Positions 45,201-58,051 of a DNA stretch of 64,000 nucleotides are shown here, piece by piece. The translations under genes were made by a program, and so were the position numbers. Source of the DNA: Diploptera punctata (Eukaryota; Arthropoda; Insecta; Blattodea; Blaberidae); contig JASPKZ010004951.1 of assembly GCA_030220185.1 (NCBI GenBank), positions 310,001 to 374,000 of the forward strand, written 5' to 3'. The notes under the pieces were generated by a model. That model was given only the letters and a program-made list of their open reading frames with translations. It was not told the origin of the DNA and did no database searches. Position 1 is the first letter of the stretch; the number at the start of each line of letters is the position of its first letter.

Positions 45201-45815
45201 CTATCGAACCCGTAAGTCCAAGCCCGCACGGACATAATCTCTCCATACATCCCCAACCTGAGCTAATATTTTCCAATCATCCCCTGTATAATCTAATTTC
45301 CTCAAATCATAGTTAATATTATTCTCCCACCTCATTCTTGGTCTACCAACTGGGCGTTTTCCTTCTGGTTTTCCTACAAGAAACTTCCATGCACGTCTTT
45401 CATTCCCCATTCGTGCCACATGTCCTGCCCATCGCAGTCTACGAGACTTAGCTGTTCTTATTATATCTGGCTTCCTATAAATATCATGTATATCATTGTT
45501 ATGTAGTCTTCTCCATTCACCTGTTTGTTCATCTCTCTTTAGTCCAATAAATTCCTAAGTAATTTATTCTCAAATACTCGTAATCTCCTTTCCTACCTTA
45601 AAGTAAGAGTCCATGTTTCGCATCAATATAATACAACTGATAGAATAACAGTTTTCATATATTTTCAGTTTAACGTTTTTCGAAAGGAGTTGGGACGTCA
45701 AGAGTTTCTGTAATGCATAATAGCACGCATTTCCAGAATTGAGCCTATGTTTAAATTTTTTGTGCATCTCATTCATGTTTGCGATTATTGTTCCTAGGTA
45801 TTTGAATTCAGCCAC
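45201..45815 (-). pseudogene. RTE-like C-terminal region
   Basis: 45815-45570 has EFKYLGTIIANMNEMHKKF and HRLNSGNACYYALQKLL. 45419-45201 has MARMGNERRAWKFLVGKP and GRPRMRWENNINYDLRKL. A frame break lies between, where the GCETW and KRDEQTGEWRR blocks are scrambled. This part matches the more intact plus-strand fragment at 14071. Confidence 0.85.
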
Positions 45816-45841
45816 TTACTCAAAATTTTCCTCATTTGTCA

Positions 45842-47080
45842 TTAACTGTCCATTTCCATTATATAATGTATTTCTATGTGTGACCATACATTTAGTTTTA
45901 TTGATATATACTTCCAGTCCCAATTTCTTAGTGTTGTCTGTAGTGTGTGCGTGTTGGCCTTTGATACCTCCTCGTTATCGCCCAATAGCACTACGTCATC
46001 ACCATAAACTAACAGCTTATTAATACCATTGAGTTGTAGGCCTTCTTCATCCTCTAAAGATTTGATGGCATAATGTAGTACAAAATTAGATAGTAAAGGA
46101 GATAGTGCATCTCCTTGTTTCAACCCATTGTGGTTTTAAAAGTATCTGAGAACCGTTTTCCTACACGCACCCAACTCTTTGTTCCATTTAGAAACATTCG
46201 TATAAGTCTAACTTTTTAGGAATCCGGAACTCCAACACGATACTATATAACTTCTCCCTTTTAATTGAATCATATGCTTTTTTGAAGTCTGCATATAGTT
46301 GATGTACAGTACAATTATATTCCCATTTATTTGCTAAAATTTGTCTTATACTAAAAATCTGATCTGTTGTGGACCTGTTTCTTCTAAATGCACATTGATG
46401 ATCTCCTACAATGTCATCAATATAAGGAGTAAGTCTGCTTACTAATATATTTGTTAGAATTTTGTACGAAGTTGAAAGTAATGAGATGCTCCTGTAGTTG
46501 TTGCAATCTGTTTTATCTCCTTTCTTATAAATTGGTACGATAATCGATTCTTTCCATTCATTTGGAAGAGTTACTTTTTCCCAGATCATATTAAGCAACT
46601 GGCGTATCTTCTCCATCAATTTTCTCTCCCTGATTTTATAACTTCTGCTGAGATATCATCTGAACCTGATGCTTTGTATATCCTCAATTTTTCTATTGTC
46701 ATTTCAACCTTTAATGCACTTGGTTCTGTGACTAGCATTTCTGCTGTCTGTAAATTATCCTCATCAATATCCTGTTTTGTATGTACATTTAATAGCTGAT
46801 TAAAGTAACTTTTCCATCTACTTAATATACTCCTGGAATATGTAATCATATCCCCATTTTCACTTCGAATTATGTTTCTTCTAGCCTGAAAACCTTTCTT
46901 CTCTATCCTAATTCCCTGATATATTTCTCTAATGTTCCAATTTTTGGGATTCATTTCAAGATCATTTATCTTCTCTCTCAAATATTCCCTCTTTTTACTC
47001 CTTAAAAACTTCGTGGTTTCGAGTCTAATACTACCCAATTGCTCTAAATTTACCTCATTTGGCTCGAGTAACCATTTCAT
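45842..47080 (-). pseudogene. RTE-like reverse transcriptase
   Basis: 47080-46616 is the region before the palm, with YKASGSDDISAEVIKSG. 46619-46188 has YKKGDKTDCNNYRSISLLS, RRNRSTTDQIFSIRQIL and QLYADFKKAYDSIKREKL (first catalytic Asp). 46123-45842 has KQGDALSPLLSNFVLHYA and LLVYGDDVVLLGD (catalytic pair as YGDD). The catalytic residues survive, but at least three frame breaks separate them. Confidence 0.85.
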
Positions 47081-47390
47081 ATTTGCGAGCTTTCTTTTCT
47101 TTATAATGTTGGCACATTCCTCATCAAACCTATTCTTGTTTTGTCTCTTTTTTAAATAACCAATGCTTTCTGATGCTAAAATATGTTATAGTATCTCTTA
47201 TAGCCTCCCATTCTTTATTTATATCAGTTTCTTCTTCGTTTGCCACATTGTCATCTGAAGATTCCAGTATTTCAAATATGTTAGCAATTTTGATTTGGTA
47301 TTCTTGCTGCATTTCATAATTTTTCAAGTTTTTTAATTCAAATTTTTCAGAATCATCTTTAGCGTTGGTTCCTCTCATAAGCGATAGCCG

Positions 47391-47960
47391 TTATCTGATT
47401 TTCACCCTGACCAGATGATGATCCAAATTGCAGTATGTCGCTCTAACTGATCTAATATCGATGATGCTACTGTGCCAGCGTTTGTCCACTAATACATGAT
47501 CTCTCTGGTTCCGAATTTTCCCGTCCGGAGAGGTCGAGGTGTATTTATGAGTATCCTTATGCTGAAAGGTTGTGCTCTTAACAATAATATTCCTTGATTG
47601 CGCAAAGGTGACTAATCTAACCACATTGTCGTTACTATTTTCATGAAGACTGAATTTGCCTATCGTTGGTTTGAATATATCTTCCCGCCCCCCTTTTGCA
47701 TTAAAATCCCCTAAGACAATTTTTTTAAGATAATGTGAAAGGCTATCAAATACGCATTCTAATTCTTCATAAAACTCATACTTGATCTTGTCATCTTTAT
47801 CATCTGTGCGAGCATGTACATTTACGATTACAAAAGCGTGTCGTTTACCCTTTAGAATTATGTTCGATATCCTATCACTGACAAACTTAATATCTCGGAT
47901 AGCAGATAGGATCCTCCATTAGACTAAAAAACCCGTTCCAAGTTCAGGTCTTTCTGCATC
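47391..47960 (-). pseudogene. RTE-like APE endonuclease domain
   Basis: Minus-strand order: IVNVHARTDDKDDKIKY, KIVLGDFNAKGGREDIFKP, TIGKFSLHENSNDN, then 47624-47391 with HKDTHKYTSTSPDGKIRN, RDHVLVDKRWHSS and CNLDHHLVRVKIR (Asp-His). Catalytic Asp/Asn of GDFNA and the DHH end are present. The N-terminal Asn and Glu motifs lie upstream in broken frames. Confidence 0.8.
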
Positions 47961-48436
47961 CCCCGTAGTATAATGCAAAGCTTCCTGATACCTGACTACA
48001 TTCTCCTGGTCACCTAACGTCCTGTAAAGGGACTACATCCAAGGGTGATTCATCTACTTCTCGCGTTAATGCCTCTAGAGTCCCGCTATGTATAAAGTCC
48101 TAACATTCCTAGTTACTAGGAACATGTCCCTGTGTTTGAGCCTTTGGCATGGGTTCCCTCATGTAGTCCACGCCCGGAGAACCGAATGGGGGACTATTTG
48201 ACCTCCGGAAAATTTTATCCCAGTAGAACCCATGCCCGCATTTGTTGACGGTTGTAATTCTTACGGTGAAAGGTCGTCACTCTTTCGGCCATGGTATTTT
48301 TTCGTCTGCCTTATCACTTTCGACCAGTCCGACATGGGTAACACTATCGGCAGAAATGCAACCGCCGGCATAGCTCTCGGGATCATGTGAGCACGCAAGC
48401 CACTATGCCACGGCAAGGTAAAGATAACATGAAGGG

Positions 48437-50602
<2,166 letters not shown>

Positions 50603-50836
50603 AAATAAATAATAGTTTTAAAAAACTAAAACAACACTCTTTATTAGAAAACCGAACTAAAAAATGAAAAATGATTTTAATTTCCAACACTCTAGGGATA
50701 ACATTAAAGTGGTCAACAAAAGAATCATCTCCAACACATATAGAATAAAACTAGAGTTATCAACAAAAAGGAAATAATTTTACCATCAAAAGCGTGGGGT
50801 GCTCTATATCAATGAATATATTTGACAATAAGCAGA

Positions 50837-53800
50837 GACCAGGAGTCGAGCGTCAGCAGCGGTAGAGAGAGGTTCTCCTGGCAGCAGCGGATGGGAGTCT
50901 ACAGTGGCGTATCTCGCAGCAGCGTTCCTCGCAGCATAGTCGTCTCATCGGCACCGAGCTGGAGAAACGACTCCCGCTACTAAAAAACTGCCTGCGCATG
51001 CGCGGCTAGAGCAAAACGAGTCCCGACAGCTTATTTTTTAGGTTGAGTGTTCTATCCTACACATTCATCACGGTTAGTACCTACTCCTAAAAAGGCACTA
51101 GGCCTTATCCCGTCCGGCCCCAGGCTCGGCCCCGATACCAGGGTCTTTGACAGGGCAATTCCATACCGGTTAACCAAAAAATTCCTGTTACCATATATCC
51201 AAAGAACACTCCAACATGGGTAGGAATGGCAAATCTTCAGGCAAGTCATCAAAGACGCCCCCAATCGCAACTCGCACGCGTAATAACACTAAAATGGATA
51301 AAACCTCGAACTCAAATACGGCAGCAAAGGCTGACGAATTAATCGAACAAGTCTCACCGACATCTAAATCGCCAGCAGCAACTGACGGAAAAAAAGGTTC
51401 TAAATTGACTGTCGCTCTACCGCCGGTGGCATCTCCGCAAATCAGCGAGGGGGCCACCGGAGGTTCAGGGACACCGAACCAGCGCGAAAGCGTGACCAAA
51501 CCTCCTTCCCTGCTCATCCGTGGAGAATTTTCAACCGAATTGGCAGCTGTGAACAGAGTGTTCAATAATCACCACCCTCTCACATTAACTTGTGAGGTTA
51601 CCAGGGTAGGAAATAGGGTCAGGCTAGCTTCACTGTCGGCCCACAATAAATACGTTCAGCTCCTGCAGCGGCGTCAGATACCTTACTGCGAAGGTACCAA
51701 AAAAAATCACATCGCAACCAAAAAGATCGTGATTAAAGGAATAGACTCCCATGTGGATCCATCATTGATCCAAGAAGACCTAAAAAGTCTCGGGTTCACG
51801 GCCCTAAAGGACATCCGGAAGGACTAAAGGCCCGCTGTCAATGTTCATGGCAGTCTTGGTGGATGATTCCACAGTCTGCGAGGTTCTAAAAATAAGAAGA
51901 TTCTATTATTACAGAGTTAAAATAGAGCTCTATCGTCGTGCAGCTCAAACTGCAACCCAACGGTCTGAAACAGTTCCAGTCGAGCCATCTGCTCCTGCTG
52001 TGGAAAGACAAACAGCTCCAGCTAGAGTTGAGCCAGCCGCTCCTCGACCTGAGAGCAAAAAATCCCGAAATAGGAAAAACAGAAACTCAAGGAAAACTGG
52101 AGTTACTAATTGCAAATGACCTGAGTTCAACTCTCAGGAACAAAACCCGGTTCCCTCTCAGCCAGAGGAGGAAATCGTTGACGATCAGCAACATGTTATA
52201 TACATCACTGATCAAGAAACGCAAACTGATACTGAGATAATTCAAAACAAGGAAACTCAGACAAACATTGAGCCTAAATTAAATAAAAGGACTCAGACAA
52301 AGGATCGACTAGATAAAGATACTTGCCTATGCAACTACCACTGCCCTACGTTCAACACGTGGCAAACAGTAGACCATGTTCTTGGCAAGATCATTAATAA
52401 GATTTTAGTAGAACGTTCACGTACGAAATCCATCTTCATTGAACCAACATGGGATCATAATAGACTCAATGGTTGGACGATAACTGAAGATTATAAACAC
52501 ATGACATACATTCCCAATTAATGACATGACAGGTGATTTTGACGGCTATTCGCCTATAAGAACCGTCCTGAATTAATTACAAACAGGTGAAAAAACCAGC
52601 TAATCACCTCTAAAAAGCTGGAAGGCCCGACCGATTTGGCCATATTTCGATTATTCTCACTAACTTCAAACCTACTCTGCTAAGGTTTCGGTGGTTTCCT
52701 TAGCGCTAAGATAAATATCGGAGTAGGCCCTTTGATTCCACCAATAAATATTAATCCCATAACTTTTCTAAATTCAAAATTAATGGGCTATTTAACAAAA
52801 TTACACCTCTAATCTTAAAAATTACACATCTATGGCACGTGGCACAACGGATGGCCGATGGGCATCATCCTGTGTCATAGAACAGCATTAGAAAATCTTA
52901 CATAAATATAATTATCAATTCTTTTTCAGATAACTACTCTGCTAAAGGTTTCTGGTGGTTTCCTTAGCGTGAAGGCAAATGCCGGAGTGGTCCCCTAGTT
53001 CCCACCAGTAAATTTTATTCCCAATCTTCACTGAGCCGGGTAAAGAGGATGGAAAAGATTTCATTTCGACTTGGCGCTGGTTTCTCGGTCTTACTTTTCT
53101 CCATCATAGGGTGCGAGCTTCCCTGGATCGGCTTTGGGCTGCTAATGTACAAACTTCGCGACTAGAATCTAATCGAAAAATTTTTACAAGTCCACGAAAT
53201 AGGCGTGGCAATCTCACACAGCGTCCTGATTGGCTTAGAGACACTACTGCTTTTTAGGCATTTTAAATAATCAAACATAATCGAAAATACTTCAAACGCA
53301 TTCAAGTTAACACTCAATATATCCCAGAAAAGAAAATAATACAATTAAATATTATTAATAGAACAAAATAACACAATTTCAAAAAAGGGGCGTGGCATCC
53401 CCAGACAGCCACGCGAATGGCTAATACATTATTCGCGATAATAATAATTTTAAATTAAACCAAGCTAATAATATTTAAGTGTTAGCTCAAAACAATCATT
53501 AAGAACACCTTGGATATCATTCGTTCACGATATCCTAACAAAATAATACAAAAATTCACACTTTAAAAAATCACCAGCCTCTGATTGGCTGACGGCCACA
53601 AGCGCCATTTTAAAAAATCACGAAATTAAACACAAGTCGGAGCACATTGCCGCTAGCATGCAGGTTAGAATGCTGGTTTTTCGTTATTATGTATTATTAC
53701 ACCGGTATCTAATCATCTCTAAATCACACCGGGGCTAATGCTTAAGCAGGAACCCGGAGGATCTCCTTTCTTGGACATCCAGGAGAACCAAAAGGAATCG

Positions 53801-53866
53801 CTCACCGCTTGTCATTAATCTGGCTAGCCGCAGGGCCTTTCCACCAAGACTACTTTAGACTACTTA
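50837..53866 (+). mobile_element. Gag-only non-LTR-like retroelement
   Basis: Flanked by a perfect 13-bp duplication GACAATAAGCAGA (50824-50836 and 53867-53879), which defines both ends. GC-richer than its surroundings, with a 380-bp 5' region, a gag-like frame (51216-52521) and a 1.35-kb 3' region with internal repeats. There is no endonuclease, reverse transcriptase or poly-A tail. The duplication length fits target-primed insertion by a helper non-LTR enzyme. A DNA transposon is unlikely because there are no inverted ends. Confidence 0.75.
51216..52521 (+). pseudogene. Gag-like ORF of the gag-only element (one frameshift, one in-frame stop)
   Basis: The ATG at 51216 starts a basic Ser/Thr-rich N-terminus (MGRNGKSSGKSSKTPPIA). 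Residues about 105-203 form a gag-like fold: LLIRGEFSTELAAVN, then KKIVIKGIDSHVDPSLIQ and LKSLGFTAL, the pattern of PRE_C2HC-type gags. A 1-base shift near 51820 moves to the frame with PLSMFMAVLVDD and YRVKIELYRR, which completes that domain. Where a CCHC zinc knuckle should follow there is a Pro/Ala/Arg-rich stretch instead, then TGA at 52117-52119. The same frame stays open for 133 more codons, including DTCLCNYHCPTFNTW, to TAA at 52519-52521. The downstream part matches no family I know. Confidence 0.65.
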
Positions 53867-54244
53867 GACAATAAGCAGATATTGGTAAAAGTAAAGTCTC
53901 TAAGAAGAAAATGTAAAAATCATAAAAAGCACCCCACGCTTTTGATGGTAAAATTATTTCCTTTTTGTTGATAACTCTAGTTTTATTCTATATGTGTTGG
54001 AGATGATTTTTTTGTTATCCACTTTAATGTTATCCCTAAAGTGTTGGAAATTAAAATTATTTTTCATTTTTTATTTCGGTTTTCTAATAAGGCGTGCTTT
54101 TTTTAGTTTTTTAAAACTATTATTTATTTTTTATTTTTTAGTTTCAATATTTTACAGAATAAGATAATAATGTAAATATCTTTAAATTTGATACTATTGT
54201 AGTATGAGCTAAAAGTAATACTCTTCTAAAAAGAAAATCCCCCC

Positions 54245-54318
54245 AGCCAGATTTGAACCAGCGACCTATGGATTACTGAAATCATATACCACTAGAGTTC
54301 GCCACACTACCATCCGCA
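54245..54318 (-). tRNA. tRNA-Tyr-like relic with intron, second copy
   Basis: The minus strand has CGAACTCTAG, the intron-like TGGTATATGATTTCAGTA, then ATCCATAGGTCGCTGG and TTCAAATCTGGCTGG. The D-arm is mostly lost. The anticodon position reads CTA instead of GTA. It sits in the same flank as the copy at 43958, so the two are duplicates of one element. Confidence 0.65.
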
Positions 54319-54509
54319 ACCTATTATACCAGTTTTCATTTGTTTGATTTTCTGATGATTCTGGCCAGGATTTTAGAAAATAAAGATGAAATTATTGTAT
54401 TGTCACGGGTCCTTTTCAAGTATACAAAGTTTCAAGTTGATCCAATGTTTCTAAGTGGGAAAATCGTGTTCAAAAATTCCGTTACATAGATATAGACACT
54501 TTTATTGAT

Positions 54510-54954
54510 TTTATTTTTTGAAGAGTATTGCTTTTAACTCATACTACGTACAATATTATCGAATTTAAAGATATTTACATTTTTATCTTATTCTGTAAAA
54601 TATTAAAACTAAAAAAATAAATAATAGTTTTAAAAAACTAAAAGAGCACGCTTTACTAGAAAACCGAACTAAAAAAAATGAAAAATAATTTTAATTTCCA
54701 ACATGCTTGGGGTAAATAATTTTACCATCAAAAGCGTGGGGTGCTCTTTATGATTTTTACATCTTCTTCTTAGAGACTTTACTTTTACCAATATCTGTTT
54801 ATTATGAAATATATTAATTGATAAAGAGCACCCCACGCTTTTGATGGTAAAACTATTTATCCCAAGCGTGTTGGAAATTAAAATTATTTTTCATTTTTTT
54901 AGTTCGGTTTTCTATGCAAAGCGTGTTCTTTTAGTTTTTTAAAACTATTATTTA
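54510..54954 (-). mobile_element. Foldback element M1, short form, inverted, with its flank
   Basis: 54617-54953 is an M1 copy (arms about 130 bp) whose loop is in reverse orientation. The adjoining 54510-54616 is the reverse complement of the flank that follows copies 1 and 2 (TTTTACAGAATAAGATAA and GTAAATATCTTTAAATTCG). With copy 2 it forms a composite inverted structure around the tRNA-Tyr-like and 165-bp blocks. Confidence 0.85.
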
Positions 54955-55101
54955 TATTAGAGACATTAAATAAAACTAACCTATGGTCATATAATTTATT
55001 AATTTGATTTAATATATTTAGCATGCCACTAAATTATTTGCATTCTGCTCAATGTAGGATTTCTAAATCTTATCAGTATTAACATAAATATTATGCAAAT
55101 A

Positions 55102-55432
55102 GTCCACCGCTGTGGTCTCGAGGTAGTGTGCTGCCTTGTCACGCAGCGTGCCCGGGTTCGATCCCCGGTCGGGATATTTTTTCTGGGTGAGGTTTTTATC
55201 GGGGTTTTCCTCACCTATAACACAAATGTCGGGAACATTTTCAGGCCCAAACGGTCCTCGAAATCATATGGTCATCATTCTTATCATTATCATCATCTTC
55301 CTTCACCGGTGTGGAAAGCAACGGGAAGCTACCACACCTACAATTCCCTAGTAAAGCTCCAAAGCATAGCAGGAAAATGCTATGATTGCAGTGAAACACC
55401 TGCCCTCAGGCAGAATTACTATGGATGGATGG
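55102..55432 (+). mobile_element. tRNA-Asp-derived SINE C, complete copy with target duplication
   Basis: The head resembles tRNA-Asp(GUC): box A-like GTGGTCTCGAGGTAGTGTG, CCTTGTCACGCAGCG in the anticodon arm, and box B GGTTCGATCCC (55155-55165). Body of about 200 bp, tail (ATGG)n. The 12-bp duplication ATTATGCAAATA at 55090-55101 and 55433-55444 fixes the ends. Confidence 0.95.
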
Positions 55433-55559
55433 ATTATGCAAATAAACAATTGTTATAATAAAACTTATAATTTACATCGAGATTAAATGATCTTAATCAA
55501 TATAATATTTATTTCAGTGTACTCAAGTAAGGAACAATAATCACAAACAGGAATGAGAT

Positions 55560-56138
55560 GCACAAGGAAATTAAACATTGACTCAATTCTGGAAATGTGT
55601 GTTATTATGCATTACAGAGACTCTTGACGTCCCAACTCCTTTCAAATAAATATAAACTGAAAATATATAATACTATTATTCTACCAGTTATATTATATGG
55701 TTGCGAAACATTGACTCTTACTTTAAGGGAGGAAAGGAGATTACGAGTATTTGAGAATAAAGTTCTTAGGAAAATTTTTGGACCAAAGAGAGATGAACAG
55801 ACAGGTGAATGGAGAAGACAGCTAACAGTGAATTACATGGCCTTAATAGGAAGCCAGATATAATGAGAACAGTTAATTCTCGTAGACTGCGATGGGCAGG
55901 ACATGTGGCACGATCGGTGAATGAAAGACGTGCATGGTAACTTCTTGTAGGAAAACGCCCAGTAGATAGACCAAGAATGAGGTGGGAGAATAACATTAAC
56001 TATGATTTGAGGGAAGTAGATTATACAGGGGATGATTGGAAAACATTGGCTCAGGGTAGGGATATATGGAGAGCTTATGTCCGCGCGGCCATGAACATAC
56101 GGGTTCGATAGTGCCAGTGAGTTAGTTAGTTAGTTAGT
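55560..56138 (+). mobile_element. RTE-like non-LTR fragment, C-terminal
   Basis: Encodes ILPVILYGCETLTLTLREE and RKIFGPKRDEQTGEWRRQ; then, after a frameshift, RRLRWAGHVARS, DRPRMRWENNINYDLREV and DYTGDDWKTLAQGRDIW. It ends in a GTTA-repeat 3' tail (56116-56138). Same family as the fragments at 10373, 14071 and 45186. The 5' end begins at the same conserved point (CTCAATTCTGGAAATG) as the 14071 copy. Confidence 0.85.
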
Positions 56139-56755
56139 AATCGAGTAAGAAATAAACATTATTTATTTAAAGTAAATTAATGTTGGTTGAAAGTAATTAT
56201 TTTATTTGTATATTATAACCAGTTTAATAAATATTGTTTAAAAATGAAAATAATTACACATTTATTTAATATAATTATTTTTAATATCTAGTTTTTAAAA
56301 AAATGTTCCTTATTTTATTTGAAATACACATTTAACACATTTTGTCAATAAAAAAGTTTATTTCATTTATTTTTCATTTGTTTGATATATTTATTAGGGT
56401 GGCTGAAAAAACTAAATTTTTATTTCGAAGTTGTAATAGCGCGGAAAAGTTGCCCATTATATAGACCAAAAAAATATCAAAATCGGTTGACATCTTCCGG
56501 TCGCGCAAAGGATCTAAGGTTTGACAAAATATAAAAAAAAACTTATTTTTTGCGATTATTTCTTAATTTTTTTAATTAGTTGTTTTCGTAAAGTAATAGT
56601 ATGTAACGTCTTCAAATAGAGCCTAAAACATTGTGTTTTAATTTGGTTTAGATCAGTTGATATCTTCCGGTCGCGCATAAGCTCCAAAACTTGCCAAAAT
56701 AATGAAAAAGTTAAATGTTTACGCATTTTTGGTATATGATATATAACTTCCAGAG
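56139..56755. other. AT-rich region with an imperfect duplication
   Basis: ACATCTTCCGGTCGCGCAAA (56490) and ATATCTTCCGGTCGCGCATA (56660) start similar stretches about 170 bp apart. Otherwise nothing recognised. Confidence 0.45.
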
Positions 56756-56769
56756 TATTGATTGTCATA

Positions 56770-57075
56770 TCCCACAGATAGACATAAACGTACTTAGCAA
56801 TGATCAGCAATACCTACTTGATATTTCAAAGGCAATAAATCAGGAACCTGTAAAGAAGATTTGGCTGTACGAGATCCTGGGCACCTATCACATTCGAGGT
56901 GGTTGACAAAAGCAAATAGAACTCCCAGAATAAGTGAAGAAAGCCCTCACCTGAACTTCAAGAACTAGTTTTGTTTATATTGAAATCATACGTGCCAACA
57001 TGTGGTTTACTATCAAAACAAGTAAACACTTTACTCATAGAGTCTTTAAAATGTAAGGTCACATGTACGTTGAGG
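56770..57075 (+). pseudogene. Relic of a transposon-associated gene (PG-x-x-SHSRWLT family)
   Basis: One frame reads LSNDQQYLLDISKAIN. After a shift another reads PGHLSHSRWLTKANRTPR, then LFILKSYVPT and, shifted again, WFTIK. This series (YL-x-I-x-KAI, PG.LSHSRWLT.ANR.LR, YVP.WF.IK) recalls a high-copy uncharacterised insect family found with transposons. At least two frameshifts and stops. Function unknown; it is not intact. Confidence 0.55.
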
Positions 57076-57106
57076 CCAAAATAAAATACAAGTATAAAAT
57101 GAAATT

Positions 57107-57119
57107 AAAAAAAAAAAAA
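57107..57119 (-). terminator. Pol III terminator (T13) of the 7SL RNA gene
   Basis: Thirteen A on the plus strand give T13 on the RNA-sense strand, directly after the 7SL 3' end. A retrocopy would carry an A-tail on that strand instead. Confidence 0.8.
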
Positions 57120-57417
57120 GATATCGGTCTGACTATAGTGGTCGGGCTGCCACCCAGCTCCCACTCCCGGGCGCGATCCCACTACTGCTCGACACGGGGA
57201 CTTCTGGCTGTTTGATTAGACGGACCCCGCGTGCCGTCCCTCGTTTTCAACCTGGCCACTCAGGGCTCCCCCTGAGTGCCCACATTGATGCCGAGCTTAG
57301 TGCGGACGCCCAGCCAACGTGAAGCACTGAGCACCAGGACTCCCGTCCTCAAATCATCCTCAATACCCGGCCTCCAAGTAGCTGGATTACAGGAGCACGC
57401 CACGACTCCCAGCCGAC
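57120..57417 (-). ncRNA. 7SL (signal recognition particle) RNA gene
   Basis: About 298 nt, the right length for metazoan 7SL. The sense strand begins GTCGGCTGGGAGTCGTGGCG. The Alu domain has CTGTAATCCAGCTACTTGGA. Helix 5 region has GTCCGCACTAAGCTCGGCAT with CAATGTGG. Helix 6 is a 9-bp stem (57257-57265 with 57270-57278) closed by a GGAG tetraloop, fitting GNAR. The helix 5 return strand has CGAGCAGTAGTGGGATCGCG with CCC. These match the conserved 7SL segments. Helix 8 is odd: where a GGAA loop and an AGCAGG strand are expected it reads GTCCGTCTAATCAAACAGCC. In the cell this RNA scaffolds the SRP proteins that direct secretory ribosomes to the ER. It could be a functional gene, a variant copy or a young pseudogene. 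Confidence 0.85.
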
Positions 57418-57437
57418 AGAACGCTTCCAAATTCATC

Positions 57438-57444
57438 TATTTAT
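57438..57444 (-). promoter_or_regulatory. TATA-like box upstream of 7SL
   Basis: ATAAATA on the minus strand, 21-27 bases before the inferred start at 57417. Insect 7SL genes use external TATA and PSE elements; I could not recognise a PSE. Confidence 0.5.
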
Positions 57445-57715
57445 GTTTAGTAATGATGTTTCATATTGTATTTAAACATTACCATTTTAAAATAATCTTT
57501 ATTACATTCAATTGAAATATTCTTGCAGATTGTTAATGAAAATATTGTTTATCATACGTGATTCTTCATATTTTTCTCCAGCCATATTACGTATATTTGC
57601 CAACTTCGTAAGTAGATGGCATAACCTAGAACTCCTCATGTAGTTCATGGTTTCACCACATACATCGCTTTAATCGAATCAGTCAATGCAAACTTGCACG
57701 TCGCTATGGCAAAGA
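57445..57715. other. 7SL upstream region, no gene seen
   Basis: AT-rich to about 57590, then a more mixed stretch (CATGTAGTTCATGGTTTCAC). May include the distal promoter of the 7SL gene. Confidence 0.35.
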
Positions 57716-58051
57716 TAAATAATAGTTTTAAAAAACTAAAACAACACGCTTTATTAGAAAACCGAAGTAAAAAAATGAAAAATAATTTTAATTTCCAACA
57801 CGCTTGGGATAAATAATTTTGCCATCAAAAGCGTGGGGTGCTCTTTATCAATTAATATATTTGATAATAAACAGATATTGGTAAAAGTAAAGTCTTTAAG
57901 AAGAAAATAAAAAATCATAAAAAGCACCCCACGCCCTTGATGGTAAAATTATTTATCCCAAGCGTGTTGGAAATTAAAATTATTTTTCATTTTTTTTAGT
58001 TCGGTTTTCTAATAAAGCGTGTTGTTTTAGTTTTTTAAAACTATTATTTAT
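57716..58051 (+). mobile_element. Foldback element M1, short form, solo copy
   Basis: AAATAATAGTTTTAAAAAAC to GTTTTTTAAAACTATTATTT, about 333 bp. Lacks the CATCTCCAACACAT arm segment of the long form. No tRNA-like flank here, so M1 can move on its own. Confidence 0.9.

Larger units (their letters stand above)
45186..48436 (-). mobile_element. RTE-like non-LTR element, nearly full length, minus strand
   Basis: Same family as the fragments at 10373, 14071 and 55560. About 3.25 kb from a 5' region near 48436 to a short GTTA-type 3' tail at 45186-45195. It inserted in the (TA)n tract of the 2.5-kb unit, which resumes on both sides. Domain order endonuclease, reverse transcriptase, C-terminus is kept, but the frame is broken many times. 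Confidence 0.85.
50603..54126 (+). mobile_element. Foldback element M1, long form, copy 2, split by a gag-only retroelement
   Basis: Left arm 50603-50820 and right arm 53905-54126 match copy 1. The loop is interrupted at GACAATAAGCAGA by a 3,030-bp insertion. Without it the copy would be about 480 bp. Confidence 0.9.

Noticed and set aside
54245..54318. Functional amber-suppressor tRNA
   Set aside because: The CTA anticodon position is suggestive, but D-arm and acceptor do not fold and the copy lies in a duplicated mobile block.
57120..57417. An Alu/B1-type SINE instead of a 7SL gene
   Set aside because: The S domain (helix 6 with its loop and the helix 5 return strand) is retained, and there is a T-run and no A-tail on the sense strand.
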